A DNA stretch of 64,000 nt from Desulfocarbo sp964620595 (GCA_964620595.1 CAZUHP010000001.1:124001-188000); one strand, 5' to 3'. Shown: positions 1 to 9,241, counted from the stretch's first letter. The notes: a model not told the origin generated them from the sequence alone. Made by a program: numbers and translations.

Positions 1-1188
1 CATGTCTTCCGCAGCCTGGCCGTGATCAGCGGCATGCGGCCCTGGGCCCCCCGCTGGGATTTCCTGGTGGTCTCGGGAAGCTCCATCCCCCAGGCTTTTC
101 TGGACGAGGGGATAGAGGTCCTCAAGCTGCCCGGCGTGCGGATAGCGGTGGAGGAGGCCGACCTCGAGCTGCAGCCGCGCCACTTGAAGTCAATGGGCCT
201 GGACGAGGTCTTCGATCTCAGGGCCAGGCTGCTGCTGGACGCCTTTGACTGCTTTGCGCCGGAGGTGGTGCTGGTGGAGCACAACATGGCCGGGCTCATG
301 AACGAGCTGGTCCCCATCCTCTTGAAGAAACGCATGCGCCGGAAAGGGCCGCGGGACTTCGTGCTGGCCCATATTTCCCGGGGGATCATGCGCGCCGGCC
401 CGTCCCTCCGGATGCCCTGGGGAAACCCGGTGCACTTGTCCGGCTCTATTGACTTGGCCGCCTTGTACGATCTCGTCTACGTGCTGGAGGACAGGGGCAT
501 CGCCGGGGCCCAGGGGCCTTTGGGGCGGGAGCGGACGGAGCTGGACCGGCGCACCGCCTTTCTGGGCAAGGTGGGCATCCGGACCCGGGAGGAGTTGCCC
601 TCGGCGCGGGCCGCCAAACGCAAATGGGCCCTGGCGGACGTTCCCTTGATCCTGTTTTCCATGGGCCGCTTCGGCGAGGTGGCGGGCATGACCAAGGCCC
701 TGGGCGCGGCCCTGGCGGACTTGGGCCTGGCGGCCGGCAGTCAACTGGCCATGGTGGCGGACCCGTACCTGGCGCCGCGACAGAAGCGATCCCTGGAAGA
801 TTGCGCCGAGGCCATGGGAGCGGTGCTGCTGGACTTCAGCCCCTACCTGGTGGAGCTGATCAACGCCGCCGAGCTGGTGGTCTGCCGGGCGGGCTACAAT
901 ACCTTCAACGAGGTGCTGCTCAGCGGGGTGCGGGCCCTGTTCATACCGGAAGGCCACGGCGGCCAGGAGCAGGAGCGCCGCGTGCAGCACCTTGGCGGAG
1001 CCCACCAGGCCGTGGCCAGCGAGGCGGAGGTGCTGGCCGACGGGGCCCGGGAAAAGCTCCAGCGGCTGTGGGCGACACCCCGGGAGGCGAACCCGCCCGC
1101 CCTGGACCGCTTTGCCATAGGCGCGCGCATGGTCCAGGACCTGGAGGGGCTGCTGGACCAGCGGCGCGGACCCGGCCCGGGAAAGTAG
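1..1188 (+). CDS. MurG-like predicted glycosyltransferase, 5' partial
   Basis: The reading frame is open from the first base, so the true start lies outside the window. The visible part is about 396 residues. A short internal GTG at 22 could start translation, but the residues before it read naturally (HVFRSLAVISGMRP), so this is more likely the middle of a glycosyltransferase N-terminal lobe. The C-terminal lobe has a GYNTFNEVLLSG stretch and then a GGQEQER segment, typical of the COG4671 'predicted glycosyl transferase' family related to MurG, where these residues bind the nucleotide-sugar diphosphate. The acceptor is unknown. The stop is 5 bases before the next start, so it is probably co-transcribed with the phosphoglycerate mutase. 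Family assignment is from recognised motifs; substrate is not inferable. Confidence 0.72.
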   Translation, partial: HVFRSLAVISGMRPWAPRWDFLVVSGSSIPQAFLDEGIEVLKLPGVRIAVEEADLELQPRHLKSMGLDEVFDLRARLLLDAFDCFAPEVVLVEHNMAGLMNELVPILLKKRMRRKGPRDFVLAHISRGIMRAGPSLRMPWGNPVHLSGSIDLAALYDLVYVLEDRGIAGAQGPLGRERTELDRRTAFLGKVGIRTREELPSARAAKRKWALADVPLILFSMGRFGEVAGMTKALGAALADLGLAAGSQLAMVADPYLAPRQKRSLEDCAEAMGAVLLDFSPYLVELINAAELVVCRAGYNTFNEVLLSGVRALFIPEGHGGQEQERRVQHLGGAHQAVASEAEVLADGAREKLQRLWATPREANPPALDRFAIGARMVQDLEGLLDQRRGPGPGK

Positions 1189-1193
1189 CGCCA

Positions 1194-1907
1194 GTGCCGC
1201 GCCTGGTTCTCATGCGTCACGGCCAGAGCACCTGGAACCAGCAGGGACGCTTCTCCGGCTGGGGCGACCCGCCGCTCTCGGCCACCGGCCGGGACCAGGC
1301 CCGGGCCGCGGGCCGCCTGCTGGCGGCAAAGGATGACGCGCCCGGGGCGGTGTTCTGCTCGGTGCTGGCCAGGGCCCGCCAGACTCTGGCCCTGGCCCTG
1401 GAGGCGGCTGGTTTCGCTTCCCCGGTGGCGGTCTTTTCCTGGCGGCTGAACGAGCGCCACTGCGGGCAGTGGGAGGGCCGCCCCAAGCCGGGCAAGGCAG
1501 GGGAGCTGCTCTCCCGCTGGCGCAGCGATCTCTCGGCCCGGCCCCTGCCCCTGGCGCCGGGAGACGCCAGGCATCCGGGCCGCGATCCCCGCTACCAGGA
1601 CCTGGACCCCGCGCTCCTGCCGGTGGGCGAATCCTATGACGACCTGCTGGCCAGGCTGCGGCCCTTGTGGCGCGGGCGCATCGCCCCGGCCCTCAAGCGC
1701 CACGGCCGGGTGTGGGCGGTGGCCCACTCCGGCAGCCTGTGGGGCCTGGCCCATCTGATCTTCGCGGAGCACGGCGGAGGCCTCGCTCCCTGGCGCCTGG
1801 CCCCGGCCGCTCCGGTGGGCTTGAACCTGGACCCCGGCCTGCGCCCCACGGGCATGGCCATGCTTGGCCAGGAGCCAGGGGACGGCGGATCGCCCCGGCG
1901 GCCTTGA
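1194..1907 (+). CDS. gpmA: 2,3-bisphosphoglycerate-dependent phosphoglycerate mutase
   Basis: Cytosolic glycolytic/gluconeogenic enzyme that interconverts 3- and 2-phosphoglycerate through a phosphohistidine. The GTG start at 1194 puts the phosphatase-superfamily motif LMRHGQSTWN at residues 6-15, with His9 as the likely phospho-acceptor. The FSGWGDPPLS segment and the ERHCGQWEG segment match the GpmA-specific FTGWxDxxL and ERHYGxLxG motifs. The second histidine lies in VAHSGSLW, where E. coli has AHGNSLR, so this site is slightly divergent. At 237 aa it is close to the usual 250. It starts 5 bases after the glycosyltransferase stop. Another histidine phosphatase of the same fold is possible but less likely given the GpmA-type insert. 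Confidence 0.82.
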   Translation: MPRLVLMRHGQSTWNQQGRFSGWGDPPLSATGRDQARAAGRLLAAKDDAPGAVFCSVLARARQTLALALEAAGFASPVAVFSWRLNERHCGQWEGRPKPGKAGELLSRWRSDLSARPLPLAPGDARHPGRDPRYQDLDPALLPVGESYDDLLARLRPLWRGRIAPALKRHGRVWAVAHSGSLWGLAHLIFAEHGGGLAPWRLAPAAPVGLNLDPGLRPTGMAMLGQEPGDGGSPRRP

Positions 1908-2052
1908 AGGCCCGGCGCCGGGTCCTGCTGCCCGGCCTTCCGCTCCCCGGGCCCGGCCGGCAAGGGGCTTGGGTGGTCCTCCTTGCCTGGTGCGAGAGGC
2001 AGTTGCCATGCTCGATTCTTTTTACCCGCCATACCGGCGCGAGGGAGATTCG

Positions 2053-3870
2053 GTGGAAACCACGTTCAAGCCAGGGCCCCGTTCTCCCTTTTCTCGCCAT
2101 GGCGGGCAGACCAGGCAACACCGCCCTTGCGCCTGGCTGTGGATTTGCGGGATCATCCTGGGCGCCTACCTGCTCCTGGGCGGTCAAGCGTGGGCCGGGG
2201 ACCGCTCGCCGAACCGGGTGGTGCTCACCGCCGCCGAGATCCGCCATCTCAATGTCCATACCATACAGGACCTCCTGAACCTGGTGCCCGGAGTGCAGGC
2301 CACCTCCAGCACGGTTTCCATCCGGGGCTCCAGCGAGGTCAGGGTCCTGCTGGACGGACTGCCGCTCAACAACGCCGTCACCGCGGCCACCAATATCAGG
2401 TGGAACCTGGTGTCCCTGCCCGCCGTGCGAAAGGTGGTGATCCTCAAGGGCGGCGGGTCGGTGGTGCACGGCGACGACAGCAGCGGCGGGGTCATCAGCA
2501 TCTTCACCCGGCGGCTGGACCAGGACCGGGGCTACGCCCAGGTCTCCTTTGGCGGGCTGGGCATCCAGGACCACCAGTTGCAGGTTTCGCGGGCGGGCGC
2601 GACCTGGGGCCTGCGGGCGGACGCCGCCTACTACCATAGCGACGGGTTCCGCCTGAACAACGACAAGACCATCTGGCGCTTTGGCATCAAGTCGTCCATC
2701 TCTCCCGCCTCCTGGAAGGAGCAAAAGGCCCGCGGCCTGGCCGGAGACCCCAGCCTGTCCGTCAATTACTCGCAAACCGAACGCGGCCTGGCCGGCCTGC
2801 CCGCCTTTCCCCACCCCCAGGCCCGCGAGCGCCAGCAGGATTTGGCAGCCGCCTTTGCCTTTAAGTATTCCGGGGTGTCGTTCGGGACCTATTTCACGAA
2901 TTTCAGGAAGAACTTCAGCAACCCGCCCAAACATTTGTTCACCGACCTGGAGAGCGTGACCCTTCGCCAGGACGTGAAAGGCCAGGCCGAGCTTGGCCTG
3001 GTGGGCAAGGTGGGGTGGGGGCTCTCCCTGCAAGGCAGCAGGGCCCGGGGCAGCGACCTGGACCCCGTGACCGAGCAGGGCTATGGCCTGTTCGCCACCA
3101 AGAAGATCTCCCTGGAGAGCCTGCCCCTGAGCATCGACCTGGGCCTGCGGGGAAACCTGTACTCGGACTTCGACTCGGCGCTCAACCCCGAGATCGAGCT
3201 GACCCTGGCCCTGGGCGCCTTGTCGCTGCATGGCGGCCTTGTGATGTCCAACAACGTCCCCAGCTTTGTGCAGCGCTTTTACCGCAGCAGCACCACCGAG
3301 CCCAACCCGGACCTGGACCTGGAGAGAAGCACCAACCTCAGCCTGGGCGCCACCTACCAGGCCGCCTCCCGCTGGCAAGCCCAGGCGAGTCTCTTTCACA
3401 ACACCGTGGACGACCGCATCACCTACATCCGCGGGGATGGGGGGGTGGGGCGCTACCAGAACCTGGGCAAGGCGATCCTGCAAGGCCTGGATGTGTCCTT
3501 GGCCTGCCGGCCATGGCCCTGGCTGCGTTTCCAGGCGGCCTATGGCTACCTGGACGCCAAGGACGATTCCACGGGCCTCTGGCTGCCCGGCAAGTCCCGG
3601 CACAACGCCCGCCTGGATGTGCAGGTGCTCCCCTGGCTGGACCTCAAGCTGGGGGTGAAGATGACCTACAGCTCCCAAGCCTTCACCAGGGCCGACAACA
3701 GCGAAACCGCCCCCGCCTACTACACGGTGGACCTGCGGGCCGAGTACCTGGTCAATGGCTTCAGGATATACGCCAAGGTGGACAACCTCCTGGACAAAGA
3801 CTACCTGACCGGCGACGGCTTCCCCGGCCCTCCCCGGGTCTGGCGCTTGGGCGTTTCCCTGGATTTCTGA
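2053..3870 (+). CDS. TonB-dependent outer-membrane receptor (BtuB-size)
   Basis: Predicted 605-aa outer-membrane transporter using TonB energy. The GTG at 2053 is chosen because GAGGGAG lies 5 bases upstream and it puts a signal peptide at residues 1 to about 47 (hydrophobic ICGIILGAYLLLGG, then QAWA before the cleavage site). ATGs at 1864 and 2008 would add an odd leader. The plug domain (about 50-165) has the usual DLLNLVPGVQ, VSIRGSS, VRVLLDGLPLN and GGVISIFTRR segments. The rest alternates as beta-strands and ends in a terminal Phe (GVSLDF), the classic barrel signature. Length resembles BtuB/CirA-type receptors more than large siderophore receptors, but the ligand cannot be told. I looked for a cobalamin riboswitch upstream and did not find one. 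Confidence 0.85.
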   Translation: METTFKPGPRSPFSRHGGQTRQHRPCAWLWICGIILGAYLLLGGQAWAGDRSPNRVVLTAAEIRHLNVHTIQDLLNLVPGVQATSSTVSIRGSSEVRVLLDGLPLNNAVTAATNIRWNLVSLPAVRKVVILKGGGSVVHGDDSSGGVISIFTRRLDQDRGYAQVSFGGLGIQDHQLQVSRAGATWGLRADAAYYHSDGFRLNNDKTIWRFGIKSSISPASWKEQKARGLAGDPSLSVNYSQTERGLAGLPAFPHPQARERQQDLAAAFAFKYSGVSFGTYFTNFRKNFSNPPKHLFTDLESVTLRQDVKGQAELGLVGKVGWGLSLQGSRARGSDLDPVTEQGYGLFATKKISLESLPLSIDLGLRGNLYSDFDSALNPEIELTLALGALSLHGGLVMSNNVPSFVQRFYRSSTTEPNPDLDLERSTNLSLGATYQAASRWQAQASLFHNTVDDRITYIRGDGGVGRYQNLGKAILQGLDVSLACRPWPWLRFQAAYGYLDAKDDSTGLWLPGKSRHNARLDVQVLPWLDLKLGVKMTYSSQAFTRADNSETAPAYYTVDLRAEYLVNGFRIYAKVDNLLDKDYLTGDGFPGPPRVWRLGVSLDF

Positions 3871-3939
3871 GGGTTGGAGTCGGTGGTTTGGAGGATGAAA
3901 CCTCAATCTCCCCCTCAGATGGTTGGGGGCGGTTCCTGT

Positions 3940-5940
3940 CTAAAGCAGCTTGAGCTTCCAGTTGAAGGAGGAGGCGCGCCTGGCCCGGGGCAGGCTGGCC
4001 GGCGGCTCCTCGGCCAGGTGCACCAGCCATACATAGCCGGCCTGCACCAGCTCTTGCCGATACCTGGCCAGGTCCAGGGGCCAGCCGGCATATATCCAGG
4101 TGTTTTGGCCGCGCCGGCGGAGCCAGAACACTTCCTTCTTGGGCGAGGTGAAGGGCTGGCCCGGCTTTATGCCCGCCAGCGGCCAGCGGGACAGGCCCAT
4201 GGGCCAGAAGCCGGTGAGCACCACTCCCAGGGGCAGGGGGCTTTGGCCGGGCAGGGCCAGGAAATCGCCGGCAGACAGCTCCGGCGAGACGATGGCCCCC
4301 TTCAGGCCCAGTTTCGCCAGCACCGCCAGGGCGGCGGGATTGGAGGCATTGCAAAAGGGCCCGGCCATCAGCTCGGCCCCGGCGCCGGCCAAAAGAGCCG
4401 CCTGCCAGGGCGAGCCCAGCACAAAGCGCCGCGCGCCCCGCTCCAGGGCCTGTTCCACCAGGCGGCGCCAGTCCTCCTCCTCGTTGGGCCAGATCACCGG
4501 CGGCAGCCACCACCACCAGCGGGGGACCTGGGCCTGGGGGGCGGCCTGGAGCGCCCGGGGCGCCAGCCACAGGGCATTGGGCGCCTTTTCCGCCGGCATC
4601 TTCTTGCCGCCCTTGGGGGAGGGCGGCTCCCAGGCCACCACCATCTCCCGGGGCCGTGGCCGGGGGCCGGGCGGGGGGGAAGGCAGCCTCGGCTCCAGGT
4701 CCACGGCAACGGGTTCGCGGCCCGGGCAACGGTCCAGCCTGTCCTGCCAGTGCTGGAGTTGCCTGATGAGTTCCGGCTCCTGGCGGTCGATGAGAAACAC
4801 CGGGGTGCCCGGCTTGGGGCTCTTGGCGGCCGGGGGGCGCAGGGGGAACGCGCCGTTTTTGGGCACCCGCCCGTTCACCCGGGTGGTGAAGTGCCAGGGC
4901 TGATCCTCGTATCCCACCCGCAGGTAGTCACCGGCCATGAGCGCGAAGCGCGGCCTGAACCCGAAGCGGGGCCGGCCGCCCCTGCCTCCGGCCAGGTGCA
5001 CCTTGCCGGCCAGCAGGCCGGAGCCGGTCTGCTGGTTGGCCTGCACCGGCGGGCGCGGCTTCTGGGGCAGGAAGGTGGCCTTGGTGCGTGGCCGGCCCAG
5101 GGCGTGGGCCAGGATGTCCTCGGCCTGGTTCCTGGCCCGGGGGTCGGCGGGGTGGTCGCGCAGCAGCCGGTAGGCCGATACCACGTGGTACACGTAGTGG
5201 GGCCCTTTCTTGCGGCCTTCGATTTTCCAGGACACCACCCGGGGCAGGTTCAGGAGCGTCTTGGTGAGCACGTCCAGGGAAAGGTCCAGGCAGGAGAAGA
5301 AGCGGCCGTATCGGTCGCCCTGGCGGTAGGTGCGGCGGCAGGGCTGCACGCAGCGGCCGCGCAGGCCGGATTTGCCTCCCAGGAACGAGGACCAGTAGCA
5401 GCGGCCAGACACGCAGTAGCACAGGGCCCCGTGTACGAACACCTCCAGGGCCAGCCCTGGGGGGCAGTGCCGGCTGCACTGGCGCACCTCGTCCAGGTTC
5501 AGCTCCCGGGGCAGTATCACCCGGTCCGCGCCCAGTTCCTTGGCCACCGCCAGGCCCCGGGGGTGGGTGAGGTTGGCCAGGGTGGATATGTGCAGCTCGC
5601 CGGCAAAGCCCGCCTGGCGGGCCAGCTCCAAGGCGCCCAGGTCCTGCACGATGAGGGCGTCGGGTCCCACGTGGCGCTGGAGTTTGGCCACCAGCCGCAG
5701 GGCCGTGCCCACCTCGCCCGGCTTGAGCAGGGAGTTGAGGGCCACGAAGACCTTGCGGCCCTCCTGGTGGGCCAGCTCCGCCAGGCGGGAGAGTTCGGCC
5801 AGGGAGAAGTTTTGGCTCTCCATGCGGGCGGTGAAGGCCTTGAGGCCCAGGTACATTGCATCCGCCCCCGCCGCGAGCGCGGCCAGGAAGGCCCCGGTGT
5901 CGCCCACGGGGGCCAGGATTTCCGGTAGGGATTTGGTCAT
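3940..5940 (-). CDS. Peptidase U32 family protein (RlhA/TrhP type)
   Basis: A 666-aa U32-family protein. The N-terminus (PEILAPVGD, GADAMYLGL) is the typical TIM-barrel start. The family cysteine cluster lies in FVHGALCYCVSGRCYWSS followed by GRCVQPCRR, which in this family is thought to bind an Fe-S cluster. Characterised members RlhA and TrhP hydroxylate cytidine in 23S rRNA or uridine in tRNA using prephenate, so an RNA-hydroxylation role is plausible; 'collagenase-like protease' is the older name. The C-terminal half (about 330-666) is Pro/Ala-rich and less conserved. The gene is convergent with the TonB receptor, 69 bases apart. The precise RNA substrate is not inferable. Confidence 0.82.
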   Translation of the reverse strand: MTKSLPEILAPVGDTGAFLAALAAGADAMYLGLKAFTARMESQNFSLAELSRLAELAHQEGRKVFVALNSLLKPGEVGTALRLVAKLQRHVGPDALIVQDLGALELARQAGFAGELHISTLANLTHPRGLAVAKELGADRVILPRELNLDEVRQCSRHCPPGLALEVFVHGALCYCVSGRCYWSSFLGGKSGLRGRCVQPCRRTYRQGDRYGRFFSCLDLSLDVLTKTLLNLPRVVSWKIEGRKKGPHYVYHVVSAYRLLRDHPADPRARNQAEDILAHALGRPRTKATFLPQKPRPPVQANQQTGSGLLAGKVHLAGGRGGRPRFGFRPRFALMAGDYLRVGYEDQPWHFTTRVNGRVPKNGAFPLRPPAAKSPKPGTPVFLIDRQEPELIRQLQHWQDRLDRCPGREPVAVDLEPRLPSPPPGPRPRPREMVVAWEPPSPKGGKKMPAEKAPNALWLAPRALQAAPQAQVPRWWWWLPPVIWPNEEEDWRRLVEQALERGARRFVLGSPWQAALLAGAGAELMAGPFCNASNPAALAVLAKLGLKGAIVSPELSAGDFLALPGQSPLPLGVVLTGFWPMGLSRWPLAGIKPGQPFTSPKKEVFWLRRRGQNTWIYAGWPLDLARYRQELVQAGYVWLVHLAEEPPASLPRARRASSFNWKLKLL

Positions 5941-6287
5941 GCGCCTTTGTCCGCTGGGCTTGCCCGGCCTTGGCCAAGCCTGGGGACTCTACGCCATTTT
6001 TCGATGCTTTTCAAGGCCATGTCCGCACCAGCCGCTTGCCTGGGCCCAGGCGCCAAGCGAACCCCGACCCGCAAGGGAGGGGGCGGCCCCACCCCCTTCT
6101 CCCCCCTCGCCGGCGTGGTACCTGCGCCGGGCGGTGGGCTCGTGGTACAATTGTCTTGATCGAGCCGGGGCGGGTGATTATTTTGAAGGCCGGCCCCCCC
6201 GGGGAGTGCAGTGGGGAGTGGGCTCCCGCCCGGAAGCGGCTCGGGGCTCGCGCTCAAACCTGTTCACCCTAAGCCAAGGAGCCATCC
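5941..6287. other. Intergenic region between U32 protein and CheV
   Basis: 347 bases between divergent genes, so it should hold both promoters. I see a GC-rich inverted repeat GGCTCG (6137-6142) / CGAGCC (6161-6166) enclosing a TACAAT hexamer at 6146-6151 that could be a -10, but no convincing -35 and no sigma-54 match. No coding region is supported. Confidence 0.4.
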
Positions 6288-7229
6288 GTGGCTACCCGAG
6301 ACTCCCGCTCCAGAGGAACCGACAGCATGGCGGAGGTGGCCGAGTTCCTGCTCGGCGGCCAGAGCTTCGGCATCAACGGCTCCAAGATCAAGCAGCTCGT
6401 GCCCTTTGACGGTATCGAGGTGAGCAAGCCGCCGTTCAATCACCCCTCGGTGACGGGCGTGTTCGTCTTCCGCAACCAGACCGTGCCTCTCATCGACCTG
6501 AGTTCCTACCTGAACCTCACCGACGTGGGCCAGGCCGAGCGCCGGGTGGTGGTGGTCACCGAGTTCAACGAGATGACCACCGCCTTTGTGGCCGACAAGG
6601 TGAACCGCATCCACCGCAAGGCCTGGACCGAGTTCAAGCCCATGGATACCTTTCTGGCCTCCAAGGCGCCCCAGATCCTGGGCTCGCTGACCATCGAGGA
6701 CCGGGAGATACTGGTATTGGACCTGGAGCAGATCGTGGGCGAGATATTCCCCGCCACGGTCAGCAACTACGACGAGTCGGCCTTTGCCGAAGAGCCCAAG
6801 CTGGACAGCCGCGAAGAGGCGGTGGTGTTCTTTGCCGAGGATTCGTACATAATCCGCACTCAGCTCGCCAAGCTGCTGAAATCACTTGGCTACACCCAGC
6901 TTCAGGTCTTTGAGAACGGCCGCGCCTGCCTGGACGCCATCTACCGGCTCAAGGAGGAGGCCGAGGCCGAGGGGCAGGGCGTGGACGAGCGCCTGCAACT
7001 GGTGGTCACCGACATCGAGATGCCCCAGATGGACGGCATGGACCTCTGCCGCGCCATCAAGCAGGAGATAAGCAAGAACCTGCCGGTGCTCATGTTCTCC
7101 TCCTTGATCAACGAGCAGGTGGCCAGGAAGTGCAAGGAGGCTGGGGCCGACGCCTGGGTGAGCAAGCCCCAGACCGACAAGCTGGTGGAACTCATAGACC
7201 AGCTCGCCCTGGGCGAGGGGGCCTCCTGA
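6288..7229 (+). CDS. cheV: CheV-type chemotaxis coupling protein (CheW-REC)
   Basis: A 313-aa two-domain scaffold linking chemoreceptors to CheA. Residues about 15-158 form a CheW domain (EFLLGGQSFGINGSKIKQLV, then FRNQTVPLIDL). Residues about 178-308 form a receiver domain with the acidic pair E184-D185, phospho-acceptor Asp242 in VVTDIEMPQMDG, and the conserved lysine in VSKP (Lys293), so it looks phosphorylatable. CheV usually fine-tunes or adapts kinase signalling. The GTG start at 6288 is supported by AAGGA seven bases upstream. The gene stands alone and fits the motile lifestyle implied by the flagellar genes at 46-59 kb. Confidence 0.92.
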   Translation: MATRDSRSRGTDSMAEVAEFLLGGQSFGINGSKIKQLVPFDGIEVSKPPFNHPSVTGVFVFRNQTVPLIDLSSYLNLTDVGQAERRVVVVTEFNEMTTAFVADKVNRIHRKAWTEFKPMDTFLASKAPQILGSLTIEDREILVLDLEQIVGEIFPATVSNYDESAFAEEPKLDSREEAVVFFAEDSYIIRTQLAKLLKSLGYTQLQVFENGRACLDAIYRLKEEAEAEGQGVDERLQLVVTDIEMPQMDGMDLCRAIKQEISKNLPVLMFSSLINEQVARKCKEAGADAWVSKPQTDKLVELIDQLALGEGAS

Positions 7230-7375
7230 ATCGCCGGAGGCAAGAACCGGACACCGCCAATGGCGCCCGGAGTCAGAATGCTGCCCACCGCCACGGGCAG
7301 GAGCCCATGCCTGTCACCTGGCCGCCCAGGCCAGGGAACACCATCACCAACCAGTTGCCGTCAAAGGACCTTGTA

Positions 7376-7429
7376 GCCGGGTAGCCGGGTTGCGGTCCGC
7401 GCAACGCGGCTACCCGCCGGCGGGCGCCG
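7376..7429. repeat. GC-rich imperfect inverted repeat downstream of cheV
   Basis: The block contains TAGCCGGGT twice and an imperfect dyad around GTCC (TAGCCGGGTTGCGG against CCGCGCAACGCGGCTA). It lies between the 3' ends of cheV and the convergent small secreted protein. It could be a REP-like element or a terminator stem; there is no T-run. Confidence 0.35.
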
Positions 7430-7432
7430 TGG

Positions 7433-7897
7433 TCACCACCTGCGGTGATAAGCGCGGTAATAGCCGACCAGGGCCACGGCGATCCCCCAGGTATGAGGGC
7501 CCCCGCCTATGCGGTGGCCGCCTGTCTGGGAGTATTTTGCCGCGAAATAGTCATAGCTCCGGCTTCTCGGTTGCGACTTCCTGTACACGTAATACTGGCG
7601 CTTTTGCTTGGCCCATCTGCTCCTTTGATATTCGGCGGACCCGATGAAAGCCCAGAAGACCTTGAGCCTGCTGCCGGGGCTGCGGGTCACCTGCCTGGCC
7701 CAGCCACGTACCACTTGGCGAGATTCCGGCGCGCGGCCCAGCACGCTCCGGTACAAGGAGTCAATAAAGGCGGTGGGAGTCCCCCGCCAGTTTATCGAGC
7801 CGGGCCTGGGGACGGCCTGCGCGTATTTTGGGGCTGCAACTGCTGATAATAACAATAAGATTACAAGAACAAACCCGAGCCTTGCGTAGCGTGACAA
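7433..7897 (-). CDS. Small secreted protein with DUF4214-like domain
   Basis: A 154-aa exported protein. I chose TTG at 7897 because GGAGG sits six bases upstream (complement of CCTCC near 7904-7908) and it gives a clean signal peptide: SRYARLG, a hydrophobic core (FVLVILLLLSAVAA), then AQA-like cleavage. The longer frame to 7951 lacks a comparable ribosome site. Residues about 45-95 (FIDSLYRSVLGRAPES ... WAFIGSAEYQRS) match the pattern of DUF4214 / phycobilisome-linker-like helical domains, often found in secreted or surface proteins. The basic, Tyr/Gly-rich C-terminus is of unknown role. Function unknown. Confidence 0.6.
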   Translation of the reverse strand: MSRYARLGFVLVILLLLSAVAAPKYAQAVPRPGSINWRGTPTAFIDSLYRSVLGRAPESRQVVRGWARQVTRSPGSRLKVFWAFIGSAEYQRSRWAKQKRQYYVYRKSQPRSRSYDYFAAKYSQTGGHRIGGGPHTWGIAVALVGYYRAYHRRW

Positions 7898-8330
7898 GAG
7901 CTTCCTCCCTGCCTTGAGAGCTGTTGAACGGTTTAAACCTGGTGGCTGCAAAAACCGCTTCTAGCAAATCATGAGGCAGGCGCTGCCAATTTCAGCTTTA
8001 TTGGGGCAACTGGAAAAGGTAGCTTTTCATCGCTGGAATGGTTAAGGAGCAACCGAGAGTCAGGCCGGCTGTGGTGCCAGACCGGCTGAACCCATCAAAT
8101 CGTGCGGCAACTGCCGCCGGTTCGGTGTTTCATCTCCTGGCCGCACGTTTCACCTGGCAAAGTGTAAACTACCGGCCTTCACTTGGTCAAGCCAAGACCA
8201 CCCTGCCGGCAAGGCATCGGCAGCTTCCCGCGGCTGAGGAGCCGGCGCAGGCAGGCCTGCCAGGGCCACCCCGCCACGGCCGCGCCTTGATTGACACCCC
8301 TGGAGGCCGTGCAGTAGACTTCGGCCTGTC
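7898..8330. other. Intergenic region between small secreted protein and surE
   Basis: 433 bases between divergent genes. Apart from the promoter-like pair next to surE (annotated separately), I see no convincing motif. An open frame from 8038 runs into surE in another phase and has no family features; I treat it as spurious. Confidence 0.4.
8291..8320 (+). promoter_or_regulatory. Sigma-70-like promoter of surE
   Basis: TTGACA at 8291-8296, an 18-base spacer, then TAGACT at 8315-8320. The ATG of surE is only 10 bases after the -10 box, so transcription from here would give an almost leaderless mRNA. The -35 is perfect and the -10 is 4/6. Confidence 0.45.
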
Positions 8331-9098
8331 ATGCGCATACTGCTCACCAATGACGACGGGGTGTATGCCCCGGGCCTAGCCGCGCTGCATGGGGCGCTGC
8401 GCGGCGAGCACCAGGTATATGTGGTGGCGCCGGAAACCGAGCAGTCCGCGGTGGGCCACGCCATCACCCTGGCCGAGCCCATCCGGGTGCGCCGCTTGGG
8501 GCCGCGCACCGGCTTTGACGGCTGGGCGGTGAGCGGCACCCCGGCCGACTGCGTGAAGCTGGCGGTCAACGAGCTGCTGAAGGTGAAGCCCGAGCTGGTG
8601 ATCAGCGGCATCAACCGGGGGGCCAACGTGGGGGTGAACCTCCTTTATTCGGGCACCGTGTCCGCTGCCACCGAGGCCGCCATCCTGGGCATCCAGGCGA
8701 TCGCCGTTTCCCTGAACACCCACGCCGAGGCGGACTACAGCACTGCCGCCCGCTTTGCGGCCCACCTGGTCGGCGAGCTGCCCAGGCTGCCCCTGCCCTC
8801 CCTGGTGCCGCTCAACGTCAACGTGCCGGACCTGCCCCGGGACCGGATCAAGGGGGTGGTCTTCACCCGCCAGAGCCAGGCCCGGCTGGTGGAGCGCTTC
8901 ATCCAGCGCCAGGACCCCCGGGGCCAGACCTACTATTGGCAGGCCGGCGAGACCATGGGCAGGGAAAACGGCCTGAAGACCGACTATGCCGCCCTGCAGG
9001 CGGGTTACGTGACCATCACCCCGGTTCGCCACGACCTGACCCATGGCCCGGCCCTGGAGGCCCTGGACCAGGCCGAGCTGGAGCTTCCGCCCCGCTGA
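8331..9098 (+). CDS. surE: 5'/3'-nucleotidase SurE
   Basis: A 255-aa cytosolic nucleoside monophosphatase. The N-terminus MRILLTNDDGVYAPGL carries the metal-binding Asp pair (Asp8, Asp9); the AVGHAITL, VSGTPADCVKLA and ISGINRGANVG segments are SurE signatures that complete the metal and phosphate site. Length is normal for the family. SurE acts in stationary-phase and stress survival and is often near pcm, which is absent here. No Shine-Dalgarno sequence is visible just upstream of the ATG, and the likely promoter is only about 10 bases away, so leaderless translation is possible. Two T-tailed hairpins follow the gene. Confidence 0.95.
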   Translation: MRILLTNDDGVYAPGLAALHGALRGEHQVYVVAPETEQSAVGHAITLAEPIRVRRLGPRTGFDGWAVSGTPADCVKLAVNELLKVKPELVISGINRGANVGVNLLYSGTVSAATEAAILGIQAIAVSLNTHAEADYSTAARFAAHLVGELPRLPLPSLVPLNVNVPDLPRDRIKGVVFTRQSQARLVERFIQRQDPRGQTYYWQAGETMGRENGLKTDYAALQAGYVTITPVRHDLTHGPALEALDQAELELPPR

Positions 9099-9152
9099 GA
9101 CGGCCGGGAATCACCCTGCACATCCTTGGATCCTGCCCCCAGAGGCCCTTTC

Positions 9153-9200
9153 CTCTTGGGGCGTTTTGCCCCAAGAGAGGGGTCAAAGTCCCTCTTTTTT
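9153..9200 (+). terminator. Rho-independent terminator after surE
   Basis: A 10-bp stem CTCTTGGGGC/GCCCCAAGAG (9153-9162, 9168-9177) overlaps a second stem AGAGGG (9176-9181) / CCCTCT (9190-9195) followed directly by a T6 run (9195-9200). The second hairpin plus T-run is a classic terminator. Confidence 0.75.
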
Positions 9201-9241
9201 CAGCCAAATGATACTTTGTGAAATATTGCGCCAAAAGACCC

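Noticed and set aside
1908..2052. Cobalamin riboswitch upstream of the TonB receptor
   Set aside because: I looked for the conserved B12-box and core elements in the 145-base leader and did not see them; the region is only GC-rich dyads.
1693..3906. Long minus-strand open frame of 737 codons
   Set aside because: Antisense shadow of the TonB receptor; Gln/His/Gly-rich composition typical of high-GC shadows and no family motif.
8038..8379. 113-codon frame upstream of surE
   Set aside because: Overlaps surE out of frame, no ribosome site and no recognisable features.
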